From: Thioclava sp. ES.031
Lineage (GTDB): Bacteria > Pseudomonadota > Alphaproteobacteria > Rhodobacterales > Rhodobacteraceae
Length of the DNA: 64,000 nucleotides
Assembly (NCBI RefSeq): GCF_002563775.1
Contig: NZ_PDJO01000001.1
Location: forward strand, 568,001-632,000
Direction of reading: 5' to 3'
Both the position numbers and the translations under genes were made by a program. The notes under the pieces were generated by a model. The model searched no databases and was not told the DNA's origin. It saw nothing but the letters and a program-made list of their open reading frames with translations. Position 1 is the stretch's first letter. Each line of letters opens with the position of its first letter. Below are positions 54,193-63,160 of the stretch, piece after piece.

Positions 54193-55062
54193 TCAGCCTC
54201 GCAGGACTAAACGATAGAACTGCGCTCTAGCGGGCGCTGGCAAAAGGAAGATAATTGAGCGAGCTAGACCGTGGACAATTGCATACGGCCAAGATTTTAA
54301 GCCGCAACGGACTAGGTGCTGCTGGAGTTGAAACTCGGCCAAAGCATATCGTGTCCCGCCCCGGCGGCGATACATATCGTGCCCAGTTGTTGCGTCCACT
54401 AAAATCTCGGGGAGGTTCTCCACTCGCGCTCCGGCTTTCAGCAAGCTCGCCCACAGTGCATAATCTTCCTTGAGATGGATATTAGGATAGCCCCCTACTT
54501 CACGCGTAGGCGCGGTGCGATAGGCGACGGTCATATGGTTGAACGGATTGCGTTTGCGGGCAAATTTGCGAATGTTCTCGGGCCCCTCGGTCGTGCGCCG
54601 GACTGCCATCGGCGCGTCGTCGAAGTCGATCTCTTGTATTGCCCCGCCGAGCAGGTCGATCGGAGATGACGTTGCGTTGATGGCGGCGGCCTGCTTGGCA
54701 AAGCGATCAGGACGATTAATGTCATCTGAATCAGCCCGCACTACCCATTCGGTTTCGACCAGTGCCAAGCCAGCATTCAAAGCCATGGCCAGGCCCCGGT
54801 TCTCGGGCAGGCGATGCACCCGGACGCAGAGCTCCGTGGCCTGCAGCTTGTCGATTTGCGTTTCGAGCGCGTCCGGGACCGGTCCGTCCACGACCAAGAG
54901 CATCTGATCGGGCGGAAGACTGTTGGCGAATACGCTTTCGAGGGCGCGGGTGAACCGCTCCGGGTCATCGCCCCCGTAGACAGCCATGAGAACCGTGAAA
55001 CCACCCTCGAATCCCTTGGGCAAGCCATGGGCGGCGGTCGGTCCCGATTTCATATCATTCAT
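54193..55062 (-). CDS. glycosyltransferase family 2
   Basis: GT-A-fold sugar transferase of 289 residues. The N-terminal nucleotide region is FTVLMAVYGGDDPERFTRALESVF, the metal-binding DxD-type motif is RADSDDINRPDRF, and a later conserved segment is GGYPNIHLKEDYALW with the catalytic acid. The donor is not predictable, but rhamnosyl and fucosyl donors are made nearby. The ATG at 55062 is just beyond the fucosyltransferase stop. The shared terminal region is AT-richer than the flanks. Confidence 0.9.
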   Translation of the reverse strand: MNDMKSGPTAAHGLPKGFEGGFTVLMAVYGGDDPERFTRALESVFANSLPPDQMLLVVDGPVPDALETQIDKLQATELCVRVHRLPENRGLAMALNAGLALVETEWVVRADSDDINRPDRFAKQAAAINATSSPIDLLGGAIQEIDFDDAPMAVRRTTEGPENIRKFARKRNPFNHMTVAYRTAPTREVGGYPNIHLKEDYALWASLLKAGARVENLPEILVDATTGHDMYRRRGGTRYALAEFQLQQHLVRCGLKSWPYAIVHGLARSIIFLLPAPARAQFYRLVLRG

Positions 55063-55063
55063 A

Positions 55064-55954
55064 TCAGAGGCGCTCCCATTCCTGCGGCACGATATTCGAC
55101 GCATCCAGTGACGGATCAGCAAACCACTGTCTGGGCGCGATGATCCGCTTGTGCGGTTTCGGATTTAGCCATGCGGCCCACCAGCTGAAGGAGCTGTTGG
55201 CAATGATCTGGTGATCGCACAGGGCCATCATCTGCATGTCCCGATAGCTTTGCTGTCCGCCGTTGTGGCGAACGCATTCGCTGTCCGGCAGGTTATTCAA
55301 TATCTGTTGCTCCACCCAGTCGGGATCGTCGGAAAAGGCGAACAGCTTCGCTTCGGGGTGCTGGGCCTGGAGTCGGGCGATTGCCTCGCGGTAATATCCG
55401 GGGTTGCATAGCCCGTGCAGCGCCAGAACCTTGGCATTGTTGAGATAGTCGCCGCGGCGCACATGCAGGCCGATGGCCGGGCCGGCGGCGATGCGTGCGG
55501 CAAGGGCTTGGTTCTCCGGCTCGAGCGGAACGGAGAACCGGAAGGCATCGCGAATTGCCGCGGCATGGGCATTGAAGTAGCGCTCGCTTTGCCAATAGCC
55601 GTGCAGGTAGCCGCCATCGCCCAGCCGCGCGCGGAGGTCCGGGCGGTGGGAAAAGCCCTTCTCGGCAACGAATTTGCAACCCCGCAGCGGCGCGGCGGCG
55701 GGACGGGCCAGCAGCCGCCGCATGGTGGTGCCGCTGCGCCAGCCGCCGATGACGCCGGCAAGATCGGCTTGCGTCGCCCGTGGCAGCGCGATGCCGAAGA
55801 CGCTTTCCAGGGCCAAGGCGCGGTCGGCCGCATAGGCCGAGAAACCGTCGACGCAGAAGCGTAGCTCTTGCCCGGTCTCGCGCGCCAGCGCGGTGGCGCA
55901 GGCATATTGGAACATTTGGTTGCCTAGGCCACCAATCAGATTGGCAAGGATCAT
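55064..55954 (-). CDS. alpha-1,2-fucosyltransferase (GT11)
   Basis: Transfers fucose from GDP-L-fucose. It has 296 residues. GT11 motifs: MILANLIGGLGNQMFQYACA (N-terminal), GLHVRRGDYLNNAK (HxRRxDY box), LFAFSDDPDWVEQQI, and ANSSFSWWAAWLNPKPHKRIIAPRQWF. The donor is supplied by manC-gmd-fcl in the same cluster. The ATG at 55954 overlaps the stop of the next GT2 gene (ATGA). Confidence 0.95.
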   Translation of the reverse strand: MILANLIGGLGNQMFQYACATALARETGQELRFCVDGFSAYAADRALALESVFGIALPRATQADLAGVIGGWRSGTTMRRLLARPAAAPLRGCKFVAEKGFSHRPDLRARLGDGGYLHGYWQSERYFNAHAAAIRDAFRFSVPLEPENQALAARIAAGPAIGLHVRRGDYLNNAKVLALHGLCNPGYYREAIARLQAQHPEAKLFAFSDDPDWVEQQILNNLPDSECVRHNGGQQSYRDMQMMALCDHQIIANSSFSWWAAWLNPKPHKRIIAPRQWFADPSLDASNIVPQEWERL

Positions 55955-56817
55955 CGGGAACTCCTCGGTTTCAATCGAACCAGGCGCGTCCAGGCGCGCT
56001 CCACGATGCGCAGCGAGAGCCATAGGACCTGCTCGACCGCGCGCAGGGCGCCGCCGACCGGGGCGCCGAGCCAGAGCCGGTCGCGGGGGAAGCGGGGCCG
56101 GAGCGCCACGCGTTCAGCAGCGTCGATATGATGAAGCTCGCTGCTCAGAGACGCCGTGATCGTGCCGTCGCTTCGTTGTACCGAACCGACTTCCAAGCCA
56201 GCCAGCCTCTGCCATTTCAGTCTGGCTCTGCAAAGCCGAACGTAGAGCTCGACATCGATCAGCCAGCGCAGCGACGGGTCGAAACGCGGAAAATACTCGC
56301 GTCGGACCACCAGCGAGGCGGTCGGCCCGATGACATTGCGCCGGAACAGGTAGCCCGGAGCGTATCGCACCACGCTCCAACGCAGCCAGGCCGGAACGTG
56401 GCGGCGCAGCGGCCGCAATGCACCGTCGAGCAGGACGACATCGAGCAGCAAAACATCCGGCGCGGTTCTATCCATCAGGGCAGTCCGAAGCCGGCTGCAG
56501 AACTCCGGCCCCAGCGGCATCTCGTCATGATGCATGAGCAGGCAGTAACGGCCGCGCGCTGCGTCGAGCAGCGCATTCCAGTTGTTGCCCGCCCCCAGCG
56601 GCCCGCCCAGTGCGGACGGATTGTGATGGTATCGCATGCCCGGCCATCGGCTTGCATGCTCCTCTATCAGACCGGCCATGTCTGGGGCTGGGGAATCGTC
56701 GAAGATCAACAACTCGACATCCGGCGACAACGGTTCCAGCGCCTGCAGGATACGCTCCACACCCTCGGAATACTCATAGGCGGGGATGAGGACGCTGAGA
56801 AGCGGCGCGTCGGTCAC
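55951..56817 (-). CDS. glycosyltransferase family 2
   Basis: GT2 enzyme of 288 residues: LSVLIPAYEYSEGVERILQALEPL at the start, ELLIFDDSPAPDMAGL, GNNWNALLDAARGRYCLLMHHDEMP with an HHDE metal motif, then CSRLRTALMDR. The C-terminal quarter is basic and hydrophobic, suggesting membrane association. Coupled to the GT11 gene. Acceptor and donor are unknown. Confidence 0.9.
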   Translation of the reverse strand: MTDAPLLSVLIPAYEYSEGVERILQALEPLSPDVELLIFDDSPAPDMAGLIEEHASRWPGMRYHHNPSALGGPLGAGNNWNALLDAARGRYCLLMHHDEMPLGPEFCSRLRTALMDRTAPDVLLLDVVLLDGALRPLRRHVPAWLRWSVVRYAPGYLFRRNVIGPTASLVVRREYFPRFDPSLRWLIDVELYVRLCRARLKWQRLAGLEVGSVQRSDGTITASLSSELHHIDAAERVALRPRFPRDRLWLGAPVGGALRAVEQVLWLSLRIVERAWTRLVRLKPRSSR

Positions 56818-56851
56818 GCGGCAAGCCCTGGCATGCAGATGCCTTCCGTTT

Positions 56852-58033
56852 TCAGGCGGTGTGCCAATGGAAAACCGTACTTGCGATTGTGTTCACGAAG
56901 AACAGTGCATTGCAGACTGTGATGTAGAGCGCCACGCTGTTGCGGGTCGATACGCCCCAATACGAGATCGAGAAGATTGCCCCAAGAGACGAAAGCGTCA
57001 TGATACGGACGATTGCCTCGCCGCTGGTGACGATATGGCCTGATAGGTAGAACAGCGCCAGCATCGATGCAGCAGCTACATAATTGAGGGCAAACATGTA
57101 AGGAAAGTACTCATGACGCCACTTTCGGCTCCTGATATTCGCGTTGGGAGCCGAACGTCGGAAAAAGGTCCAAATCGGCAACCAGAGAAGTATTGGGGCA
57201 GGCGAAATTGCCAAGAAACGTACAAAGTTGAGTTGCGAATTGAGATGCGCTCCACGGATTTCTGCCGCATCCTTTGTCACCAAAGAAAAGAGAGCGGCCC
57301 AAAGTAGGCTAGAAATCACGAAGAACACTTTGCCGTTTGAGCGAAATGTGGTCGAAAACCGAGAGGTCCAGATGACCGGGACCAGAAGGAATAGTGCCAG
57401 GGAGACAAAAGTCTCTAAGTGAATGACTGCACTAAAGAACAGGCAGGTCAATTGTGTTAGCCGAAGGGCTACAAGTCTGCCCGCCCCTCTCAGTTTGCGT
57501 GTCCAGGTCAGGATCACTATCGCAAAGAAGAAGATTGAAAGGCCCGCGCGCAGCCGGATTAAATAGAATTCCAGTATGAAAGCAAAGATCAACAGCAGCA
57601 GCATGAAGCCATTTCTTCGGGCGGACCGCCATGACGTCTTGCCTGCTGTTTGCTGGGGGCGACGAGCGCGGACGAGCAAGTAGGCGAGAAGGATCCCAAG
57701 AAATAGCACTAGGTTCCTGAAACCGAGATATCCCAACCCTGCGGCTTTGGTCAGCGAGGCGGTTAAGTAGAAACCGTAGTATTTACTGCCAAACGGGTAA
57801 GTTGTGTCGAACATCCTCTGATAAGCTAGGTAGTCAGGAAGGTTCTCGTGCTGGAGCGAGGACAGAGCGATCGTAAAAATGATCAAGGCCAGAAGGCGCT
57901 TGAGAAGCGTGAGAAAGCCATGCTGCCGACGCGCAGCATCATAGCCTACGGTCCGGTGATCAAGTTGCGCAATCGTCCCTGGCCTCCGCGCTGCGGTAGG
58001 ATGACGACGCAAAAGGCTTGCGGTGCGGGTCAT
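56852..58033 (-). CDS. EpsG/Wzy-like polysaccharide polymerase
   Basis: Polytopic membrane protein of 393 residues with about ten helices. The N-terminal part LPDYLAYQRMFDTTYPFG is typical of EpsG-family polymerases (the region after TM1 with D-Y...Y..M). A central segment RLRAGLSIFFFAIVIL with R-x-R-x-G-L-S is the recognisable EpsG/Wzy hallmark. It would polymerise repeat units in the periplasm. The GC content falls visibly over 57.0-57.9 kb, as usual for Wzy genes. Confidence 0.8.
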   Translation of the reverse strand: MTRTASLLRRHPTAARRPGTIAQLDHRTVGYDAARRQHGFLTLLKRLLALIIFTIALSSLQHENLPDYLAYQRMFDTTYPFGSKYYGFYLTASLTKAAGLGYLGFRNLVLFLGILLAYLLVRARRPQQTAGKTSWRSARRNGFMLLLLIFAFILEFYLIRLRAGLSIFFFAIVILTWTRKLRGAGRLVALRLTQLTCLFFSAVIHLETFVSLALFLLVPVIWTSRFSTTFRSNGKVFFVISSLLWAALFSLVTKDAAEIRGAHLNSQLNFVRFLAISPAPILLWLPIWTFFRRSAPNANIRSRKWRHEYFPYMFALNYVAAASMLALFYLSGHIVTSGEAIVRIMTLSSLGAIFSISYWGVSTRNSVALYITVCNALFFVNTIASTVFHWHTA

Positions 58034-58034
58034 C

Positions 58035-59006
58035 CTAACCGATCCGCGTGGGAAAGAGGCGCGCTGCGGCACGTTTGATCGGCCGTTTTAGCCCCGCCGG
58101 AATGAAGCGAATTCGGGGCAGGCCGATACCCATTGAGGGCGGTATGCGAACGCTGAATTCGGCCTCGTACCAGTTCGCGTCGGCCTCAGCAGCGTCGCGG
58201 CACTCCTTGTGGCTCCGCAGTTCTCCCGTCGGACTCAGCCAGTGCCAGTCGCGATAGAGATTGGCGGGCATTGCCCAGCGTCGCGCCGGGTGCCCATAGC
58301 GCGCCCAGTGCTCGGGAGCGATGACGAAGGGCCGGTCGCCGCGGGTTTTGATCGGGAAATAGGAGAAGCTGGAATTTGAGACGGCAAGCGCCTTGGCTCC
58401 CATCAATGCCGCGTAACACTCTGCCACGCCCCCCTCTAGCACTGGGAATTCGGGCAGGAAGGCGCGTGCGTAGCTTGGATCGTCGGTGACCACGAGTATC
58501 TCGGTTGCGCCCACCTTGCGGCGGAGCAAGTCCACGGCCATGTCCCAATAGCTTCGCGGAAGGATTAGCGCTTTGTGTCGCTTATACTCGCCCCCGCGCA
58601 AATTCAGAACGCCGACATCGCGGTAGCGTTCGGCAGCCGACAGCACGCTCGCGTTGGGACGGATCCAGTTCTTCAGTTCCATCTCCCGACCATGGAAGTA
58701 ACGTTCGCTCTGGAATAGGCCGTCGAGCTGGACGCGCGGCGGCAGATGCTCGGTGCGGATGTCGTAGCTGGATGAGAAGTATTTCAGCTCAGGATCGTAG
58801 AACAGGGCTTCGTTGAAGCGGGCCACCGGGGCGTCCGGTTCCGGGTCTTCGCCGAAATCGATGTCGAGAAACTCCGCTCCCTTGAAGACGTCGCGGCCTG
58901 TCACGACATGGGGACGGCCAAGATGTTCGGCGATCCCGCGCGCTGCCGCATAGGTCCACAGCTGGTTTCCGAGGCCCTGTCCGGAAAGAAACCTTGTCTG
59001 GATCAT
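58035..59006 (-). CDS. GT11-like fucosyltransferase, divergent
   Basis: Protein of 323 residues: FLSGQGLGNQLWTYAAARGIA at the start matches the GT11 donor-site motif. The HxRRxDY box reads LNLRGGEYKRHK, so the His and second Arg are replaced. The third motif is VSNSSFSYFPIKTRGDRPFVIAPEHW. It may use a different donor or have altered activity. The ATG at 59006 was chosen for its family-like N-terminus; an ATG at 59036 would add 10 residues. Confidence 0.8.
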   Translation of the reverse strand: MIQTRFLSGQGLGNQLWTYAAARGIAEHLGRPHVVTGRDVFKGAEFLDIDFGEDPEPDAPVARFNEALFYDPELKYFSSSYDIRTEHLPPRVQLDGLFQSERYFHGREMELKNWIRPNASVLSAAERYRDVGVLNLRGGEYKRHKALILPRSYWDMAVDLLRRKVGATEILVVTDDPSYARAFLPEFPVLEGGVAECYAALMGAKALAVSNSSFSYFPIKTRGDRPFVIAPEHWARYGHPARRWAMPANLYRDWHWLSPTGELRSHKECRDAAEADANWYEAEFSVRIPPSMGIGLPRIRFIPAGLKRPIKRAAARLFPTRIG

Positions 59007-59045
59007 TGGCGCTGACTCATTTCTTGTTCGGCTCATGTTCTCGGG

Positions 59046-59993
59046 TCATGCGGTTCGGCGTGCATAGGTATCGATGAAACCCGGCAATTCGTGCAGCGCC
59101 GCCGGATAGCTGTCATCGAGCGGCTCCAGGCACAAGTTGCGATCCTGCAATAGCAGGTCGGAATTGCGGTCCAGAACCGACTGCCAGCCGCTCCGCCGCA
59201 GCCGGTTGAGCAGGAGGGCGAATTCGGCCCGCAATCCCTGATAGGGCAGCGCGGACAGCTTGGCCGAAATCGCCTTTTCGCCGCCAAGATAGCTGAAATG
59301 CCAGCCGCCATCGCCGATGACTGGCCCCGGAATGCCACTCGGGTCGCTGGCGGCATAGCGCAGCATGTCCAGAGATTGGCCCTCGAGCATGGCGTAGTCG
59401 AGGGCGACCGTGCCATACCAAGGCTGCTGGATCCGATTGTTGATCCAGTAGAGGAACCATTTCATCTCGAAATAAGACGGCTGCGTTAAGCTCTTGGCTG
59501 CGACGGCCCGCACTGTCTCGGGGGCGGGGATTTCGTCGACATCGCTCAGCAGGACCAGATCTCCGGGCCGGGCCTGCCGGCTGAGGCCAAGCACGGCAGC
59601 GTCGCGATGGCTGATCTCACGCAGCAACGAGCGGTGCAATTCGCGCGCCGGTCGGCCCGAGTGCTTGTGCTTGAGACTGCGGTCGAGATCCGTGACCCAC
59701 GACCGCCACTCGGGACCGCGGAGCAGGGCGAGCTCGTCAGGGCCGACCGGATTGTAGACGATTTTGTCTTCGAACGTCCGGAAGCGCTCGCGGTTTTCGG
59801 CGAAGTACATCGGCTTGGCCTTGCCCGAAAAGGTCTCCGTGCATTCGGTCAGAATGAACTTATCGACGACATCGTTCAGGCAGTGGAGTCGCAATTCCAG
59901 CAGGTCGAGCTCATTGAAGAACAGAAAGACATCGAGCACCTGACGATTCTCGCCGGTAGGACGAGAACAAGGGTCGGGATTTGTTGTCGTCAT
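59046..59993 (-). CDS. glycosyltransferase family 17-like protein
   Basis: Protein of 315 residues resembling GT17, the family of eukaryotic bisecting GlcNAc-transferase III: DVFLFFNELDLLELRLHCLND, FILTECTETFSGKAKPMYF, LVLLSDVDEIPAPE (DxDEIP motif), and GDGGWHFSYLGGEKAI. Bacterial members occur in polysaccharide clusters with unknown specificity. A good ribosome site (AAAGAGA) sets the start at 59993, avoiding overlap with the upstream gene. Confidence 0.85.
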   Translation of the reverse strand: MTTTNPDPCSRPTGENRQVLDVFLFFNELDLLELRLHCLNDVVDKFILTECTETFSGKAKPMYFAENRERFRTFEDKIVYNPVGPDELALLRGPEWRSWVTDLDRSLKHKHSGRPARELHRSLLREISHRDAAVLGLSRQARPGDLVLLSDVDEIPAPETVRAVAAKSLTQPSYFEMKWFLYWINNRIQQPWYGTVALDYAMLEGQSLDMLRYAASDPSGIPGPVIGDGGWHFSYLGGEKAISAKLSALPYQGLRAEFALLLNRLRRSGWQSVLDRNSDLLLQDRNLCLEPLDDSYPAALHELPGFIDTYARRTA

Positions 59994-60021
59994 CGCGTCT
60001 CTTTCCGTTTTCTTCGTCGCC

Positions 60022-60909
60022 TTAGCCACGGGGCATTCCAAAAGCAGCATTGCTCAGGCGTGCGGCCGTATAGTGAAGTTTGGTCAGCGCACGTCGCCAG
60101 GGCTTGTGCCCGGGCAGGGGACGACGGGGGCGAGCAGCGAGTTGCGCCAAGGCTTCGTTGTCGAGTACTTGGCGCATTTCTGCGCTTTCCTCGAATGGGG
60201 CGCAGAAAATCGCATCGAGCGACCGCTCGACAAAAAATGACTCTAGGGCCAAGGGCTCATAGTCGATGAAGCTCAGCAGGTTCTGGTAAAAAGCCCGACT
60301 GCGCAGCAGGATGTTGTTGCGCGGTACTACCACGTTGCCGCCAGGGCCGAAGCGCACGTAGGTCGGGTACGCTGCCTCCGCGAAGATGAAGTTGAAAAAG
60401 CTTGTAAAATCGTCGAAATAGCGTCCCCGCCGATCGCGGGCGTACCAACTGTCGTTGATCTCGAGGTAATCCCCTGCGCTTGATCGCACCGCAACCGGGA
60501 AGCGCATGCCCTCCCAGCTTTCCGGGTCGACGATGGGGGTGTAGACATTTCGTTGGCTCAGTCGAGCAAAGATCGCTTCCGAAACGTGTCTGGGATAAGT
60601 GCTGTTTTTACAGAACACCACGATGTCAGGCAGATCCTCGTAGTTGCGTACTATGAAGTCTAGGTAGGCATGCAAATTGTAGCCGGTATTCGGGATCCAA
60701 GCCTTACGCTCATCTGCAAAATCATCGTGGGCGGTGCGGTTCATCTCCCCTTTGAAATAGATGAAAAAGTCATCGTCGACATATTTCAGCAAGTCGAGTG
60801 AACCTTCGTAGAAAGAGATGCAGAAACATCGGCGCACAGGCGCTACGGATGCGGTTATTGCATTTGGGTATGATTTTCGCATTTCAGACAGATGGAATTC
60901 GTTGCTCAT
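60022..60909 (-). CDS. DUF3431-like protein in the glycan cluster
   Basis: Protein of 295 residues that resembles DUF3431: NTGYNLHAYLDFIVRNYEDLPDIVVFCKNS, AYPTYVRFGPGGNVVVPRNNILL, and SFFVERSLDAIFCAPF. This family is best known from fungi and occurs sporadically in bacterial polysaccharide loci; a glycan-related enzyme is suspected. No catalytic motif is recognised. The start at 60909 is uncertain; in-frame ATG codons extend to 61014 and would overlap the next gene. Confidence 0.65.
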   Translation of the reverse strand: MSNEFHLSEMRKSYPNAITASVAPVRRCFCISFYEGSLDLLKYVDDDFFIYFKGEMNRTAHDDFADERKAWIPNTGYNLHAYLDFIVRNYEDLPDIVVFCKNSTYPRHVSEAIFARLSQRNVYTPIVDPESWEGMRFPVAVRSSAGDYLEINDSWYARDRRGRYFDDFTSFFNFIFAEAAYPTYVRFGPGGNVVVPRNNILLRSRAFYQNLLSFIDYEPLALESFFVERSLDAIFCAPFEESAEMRQVLDNEALAQLAARPRRPLPGHKPWRRALTKLHYTAARLSNAAFGMPRG

Positions 60910-60991
60910 GGACCTGATGATGGCACTCTTTGGGGCGGTGAAATCAACGGCTCTGGGCGAAGGGGCAAGGGGTACGGTCCGCGTTTCCGGG

Positions 60992-61978
60992 TTACTCGGT
61001 GAAGAAGACTTCACTATCTGGATCGGGCGAGAGGAATTCAGCCTCCAACGTGCGTGTCAGCCCATCTCTCAGGGTGTAAGGAGGAACAAAACCATCTAGT
61101 GCCCCCTTAGCCGAGGCAAAGCTGGTTGTCCCGCAAAATTTCTTCACCCTGATCGCGCTCAGCGGTAGGTTGCGCTTAGTTAGCCGCGCCACGAGGTCAG
61201 CGGCATGCCCCATTGCCAGACCTACCGCGTATGGCAGACGAGGGCCTACACTCTTGGCGCCGGTAAGGGTCCCGCGCACTTCGGTCACCAGCGTGTTCAT
61301 GTCGAAATCCGGATCGTCGACATAGTTGAAAACGCCATAGTGGCAGTCGACTGTCAAGGAATGCTGGAGGAAGGCCGCGATATTGCCCACATAGGCCATG
61401 GACTTGCGGTTGGCTCCCGATCCCACCATCAAGAAGCGGCCCGAGGCGATCTGGTTCAGTAGGTTGAAAACATTGCCGCGATTGCCTTCACCGAAGACCA
61501 CGGTCGGGCGCACAATGATGAGGGACCGCTGTCCTTGACCGGCAACCTGCCAGTCTCGTAGCACCTCTTCGGCCTCGAATTTGGTGCGCCCGTATTCATT
61601 GAACGGATTGATCTTCCCTGTTTCACCGGTGCCCGGTTCGGCGAAACCGTAGACGGCAACGCTGCTCGTGAAGACAATCTTGTCGACCCCGGTCTCGGTG
61701 GCGACCTGGCATAGGTTGCGTGTCCCTTCGATATTGGTCTGCGCGTAAAGCACAGGATCGCGTACGTCGTCGCGATGGACAGCAGCAAGATGGACGATCA
61801 CATCGCCACTCAATTCGGCCCGCACAGAGGCGATATCGCGAATGTCGGCGATCTTGGTCCGGTCGGGAAAGCGGCGGCTGTACTTGAGATCGATGATCTC
61901 GAAGGCAATGCCTCGCTCAGATAGAAGTTGACAGAAGCGGGTGCCAATAAAACCGGAGCCGCCGACGACACTAATCAT
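60992..61978 (-). CDS. NAD-dependent epimerase/dehydratase family protein
   Basis: Extended SDR of 328 residues: VVGGSGFIGTRFCQLLSERG, VIVHLAAVHRDDV, VFTSSVAVYGF and NEYGRTKFEAEE (YxxxK). It modifies a nucleotide-activated sugar, for example as a 4-epimerase or reductase; the product cannot be predicted. Its C-terminal 80 residues do not match a well-known enzyme. Upstream (61979-62215) is a gap with a likely promoter. Confidence 0.88.
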   Translation of the reverse strand: MISVVGGSGFIGTRFCQLLSERGIAFEIIDLKYSRRFPDRTKIADIRDIASVRAELSGDVIVHLAAVHRDDVRDPVLYAQTNIEGTRNLCQVATETGVDKIVFTSSVAVYGFAEPGTGETGKINPFNEYGRTKFEAEEVLRDWQVAGQGQRSLIIVRPTVVFGEGNRGNVFNLLNQIASGRFLMVGSGANRKSMAYVGNIAAFLQHSLTVDCHYGVFNYVDDPDFDMNTLVTEVRGTLTGAKSVGPRLPYAVGLAMGHAADLVARLTKRNLPLSAIRVKKFCGTTSFASAKGALDGFVPPYTLRDGLTRTLEAEFLSPDPDSEVFFTE

Positions 61979-62215
61979 GTTGCCTTATCCCTTTCTGTAG
62001 GGGCGTGAAATTACGACGCACGCGTGCGCATCGCTTGTTCAAGGCGCTCAAATATGGCCTTGCGATGAAAAAGTTTTCTTTTCCCATTCTTACGCAGCGC
62101 AGATTTTGCATTGGTGAAGAGGGCGCGTGGAGGCTAGCAGACGCACCCGTCCAGCCGTTTCTTCGAACATTTGTCTCGGAGGAAAACATGTAGTCGTGCG
62201 GGTGATAGAAATTTC
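61979..62215. other. intergenic gap, probable promoter region
   Basis: A 237-bp AT-richer stretch between the epimerase and the next GT2 gene. Short open frames are present but none is convincing. It may hold a promoter for the epimerase-to-Wzy run. Confidence 0.4.
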
Positions 62216-63160
62216 CTATCGCTGCGAGAGAGAAACAGCCCTCATCATCCTGCCCGTGGCCGCTCTCGCCAAGTAAGAAACGACCGGCCATCTATATGAA
62301 TAATGAAGGATAAAGGATTTCATGTCGGTTCGGAATTGAATGACGGCACTCTCAACGCATATCTGACGCTCGATCAATCGCAAAAGATCATGCCTGTCTG
62401 GTGCATGCTTGAGGGTATCACTCTTCCTCTGCCTAAGCGATCCAAGAGCCGCTTTGCGAACTTGTATCGCCTTGGCTCTGCGGAGATGTTGCTCGGGTTC
62501 TTCTGAGGTGGTTCCGGTGCCGACCCGGTAGCGCACCAGTGCTTCGTCCACATATGCTACGCGACCTGCTAATGCTGCCCTGTATCCCAGCACGAGGTCT
62601 TCATAGGTATCCAGTTGCGTTATCGGTCCGAACATCCTCACGAGGTCTTTGTGCCAAGCGCCTGTCGCGCCGAGGTAGAGAGCTCTGGAGCGGCAAATGT
62701 CCAGAAGGTTTCTATCCTCTATGTCCGTCTTGGGTTTCCCATACGGTAAGGACCGGCCGCGCTCATCCATGCAGGCGCAGTCGGAGTGGATAAGCAAAGG
62801 CATTTCTTCGAAGCAGGAGAATAGCTTCTCCACGCGATGGGGCACGGAGACGTCATCGCCGGCGGCGGCAACGATGTACTCGGCCGACGCGATGCCGAAC
62901 ACTAGGTTCACATGTTCAATCAAACCGAGGTTCGGCGAGTTCCGGCGCAAGACCAGCCGATGAGGCCCGTCATAGTTCGCTACCATCTCCTGCATGATCT
63001 CAAAGGTCCGGTCCGTTGAGCAATCGTCGGAAAGGATGATCTCCAGCGGCTCGTAGGTTTGCGCCAAGGCCCCTTCGACGGCTGCGTGGATGTACTTCTC
63101 CTGATTGAAAGCGAATAGCGCGAAGGTGACGAGTGGGCGATCTTGCTGGGTGCCAGTCAT
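62216..63160 (-). CDS. glycosyltransferase family 2
   Basis: GT2 enzyme of 314 residues: VTFALFAFNQEKYIHAAVEGALAQTYEPLEIILSDDCSTDRTFEI at the start, AAAGDDVSVPHRV with the metal-binding DD, and TYEDLVLGYRAAL with the catalytic acid. Donor and acceptor unknown. The ATG at 63160 overlaps the stop of the Wzx gene (ATGA), so it is translated with the flippase. Confidence 0.92.
   Translation of the reverse strand: MTGTQQDRPLVTFALFAFNQEKYIHAAVEGALAQTYEPLEIILSDDCSTDRTFEIMQEMVANYDGPHRLVLRRNSPNLGLIEHVNLVFGIASAEYIVAAAGDDVSVPHRVEKLFSCFEEMPLLIHSDCACMDERGRSLPYGKPKTDIEDRNLLDICRSRALYLGATGAWHKDLVRMFGPITQLDTYEDLVLGYRAALAGRVAYVDEALVRYRVGTGTTSEEPEQHLRRAKAIQVRKAALGSLRQRKSDTLKHAPDRHDLLRLIERQICVESAVIQFRTDMKSFILHYSYRWPVVSYLARAATGRMMRAVSLSQR

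Noticed and set aside
62005..62193. 62-codon plus-strand frame in the gap before the GT2 gene
   Set aside because: Opposite in direction to the whole cluster, no ribosome site, no known family.
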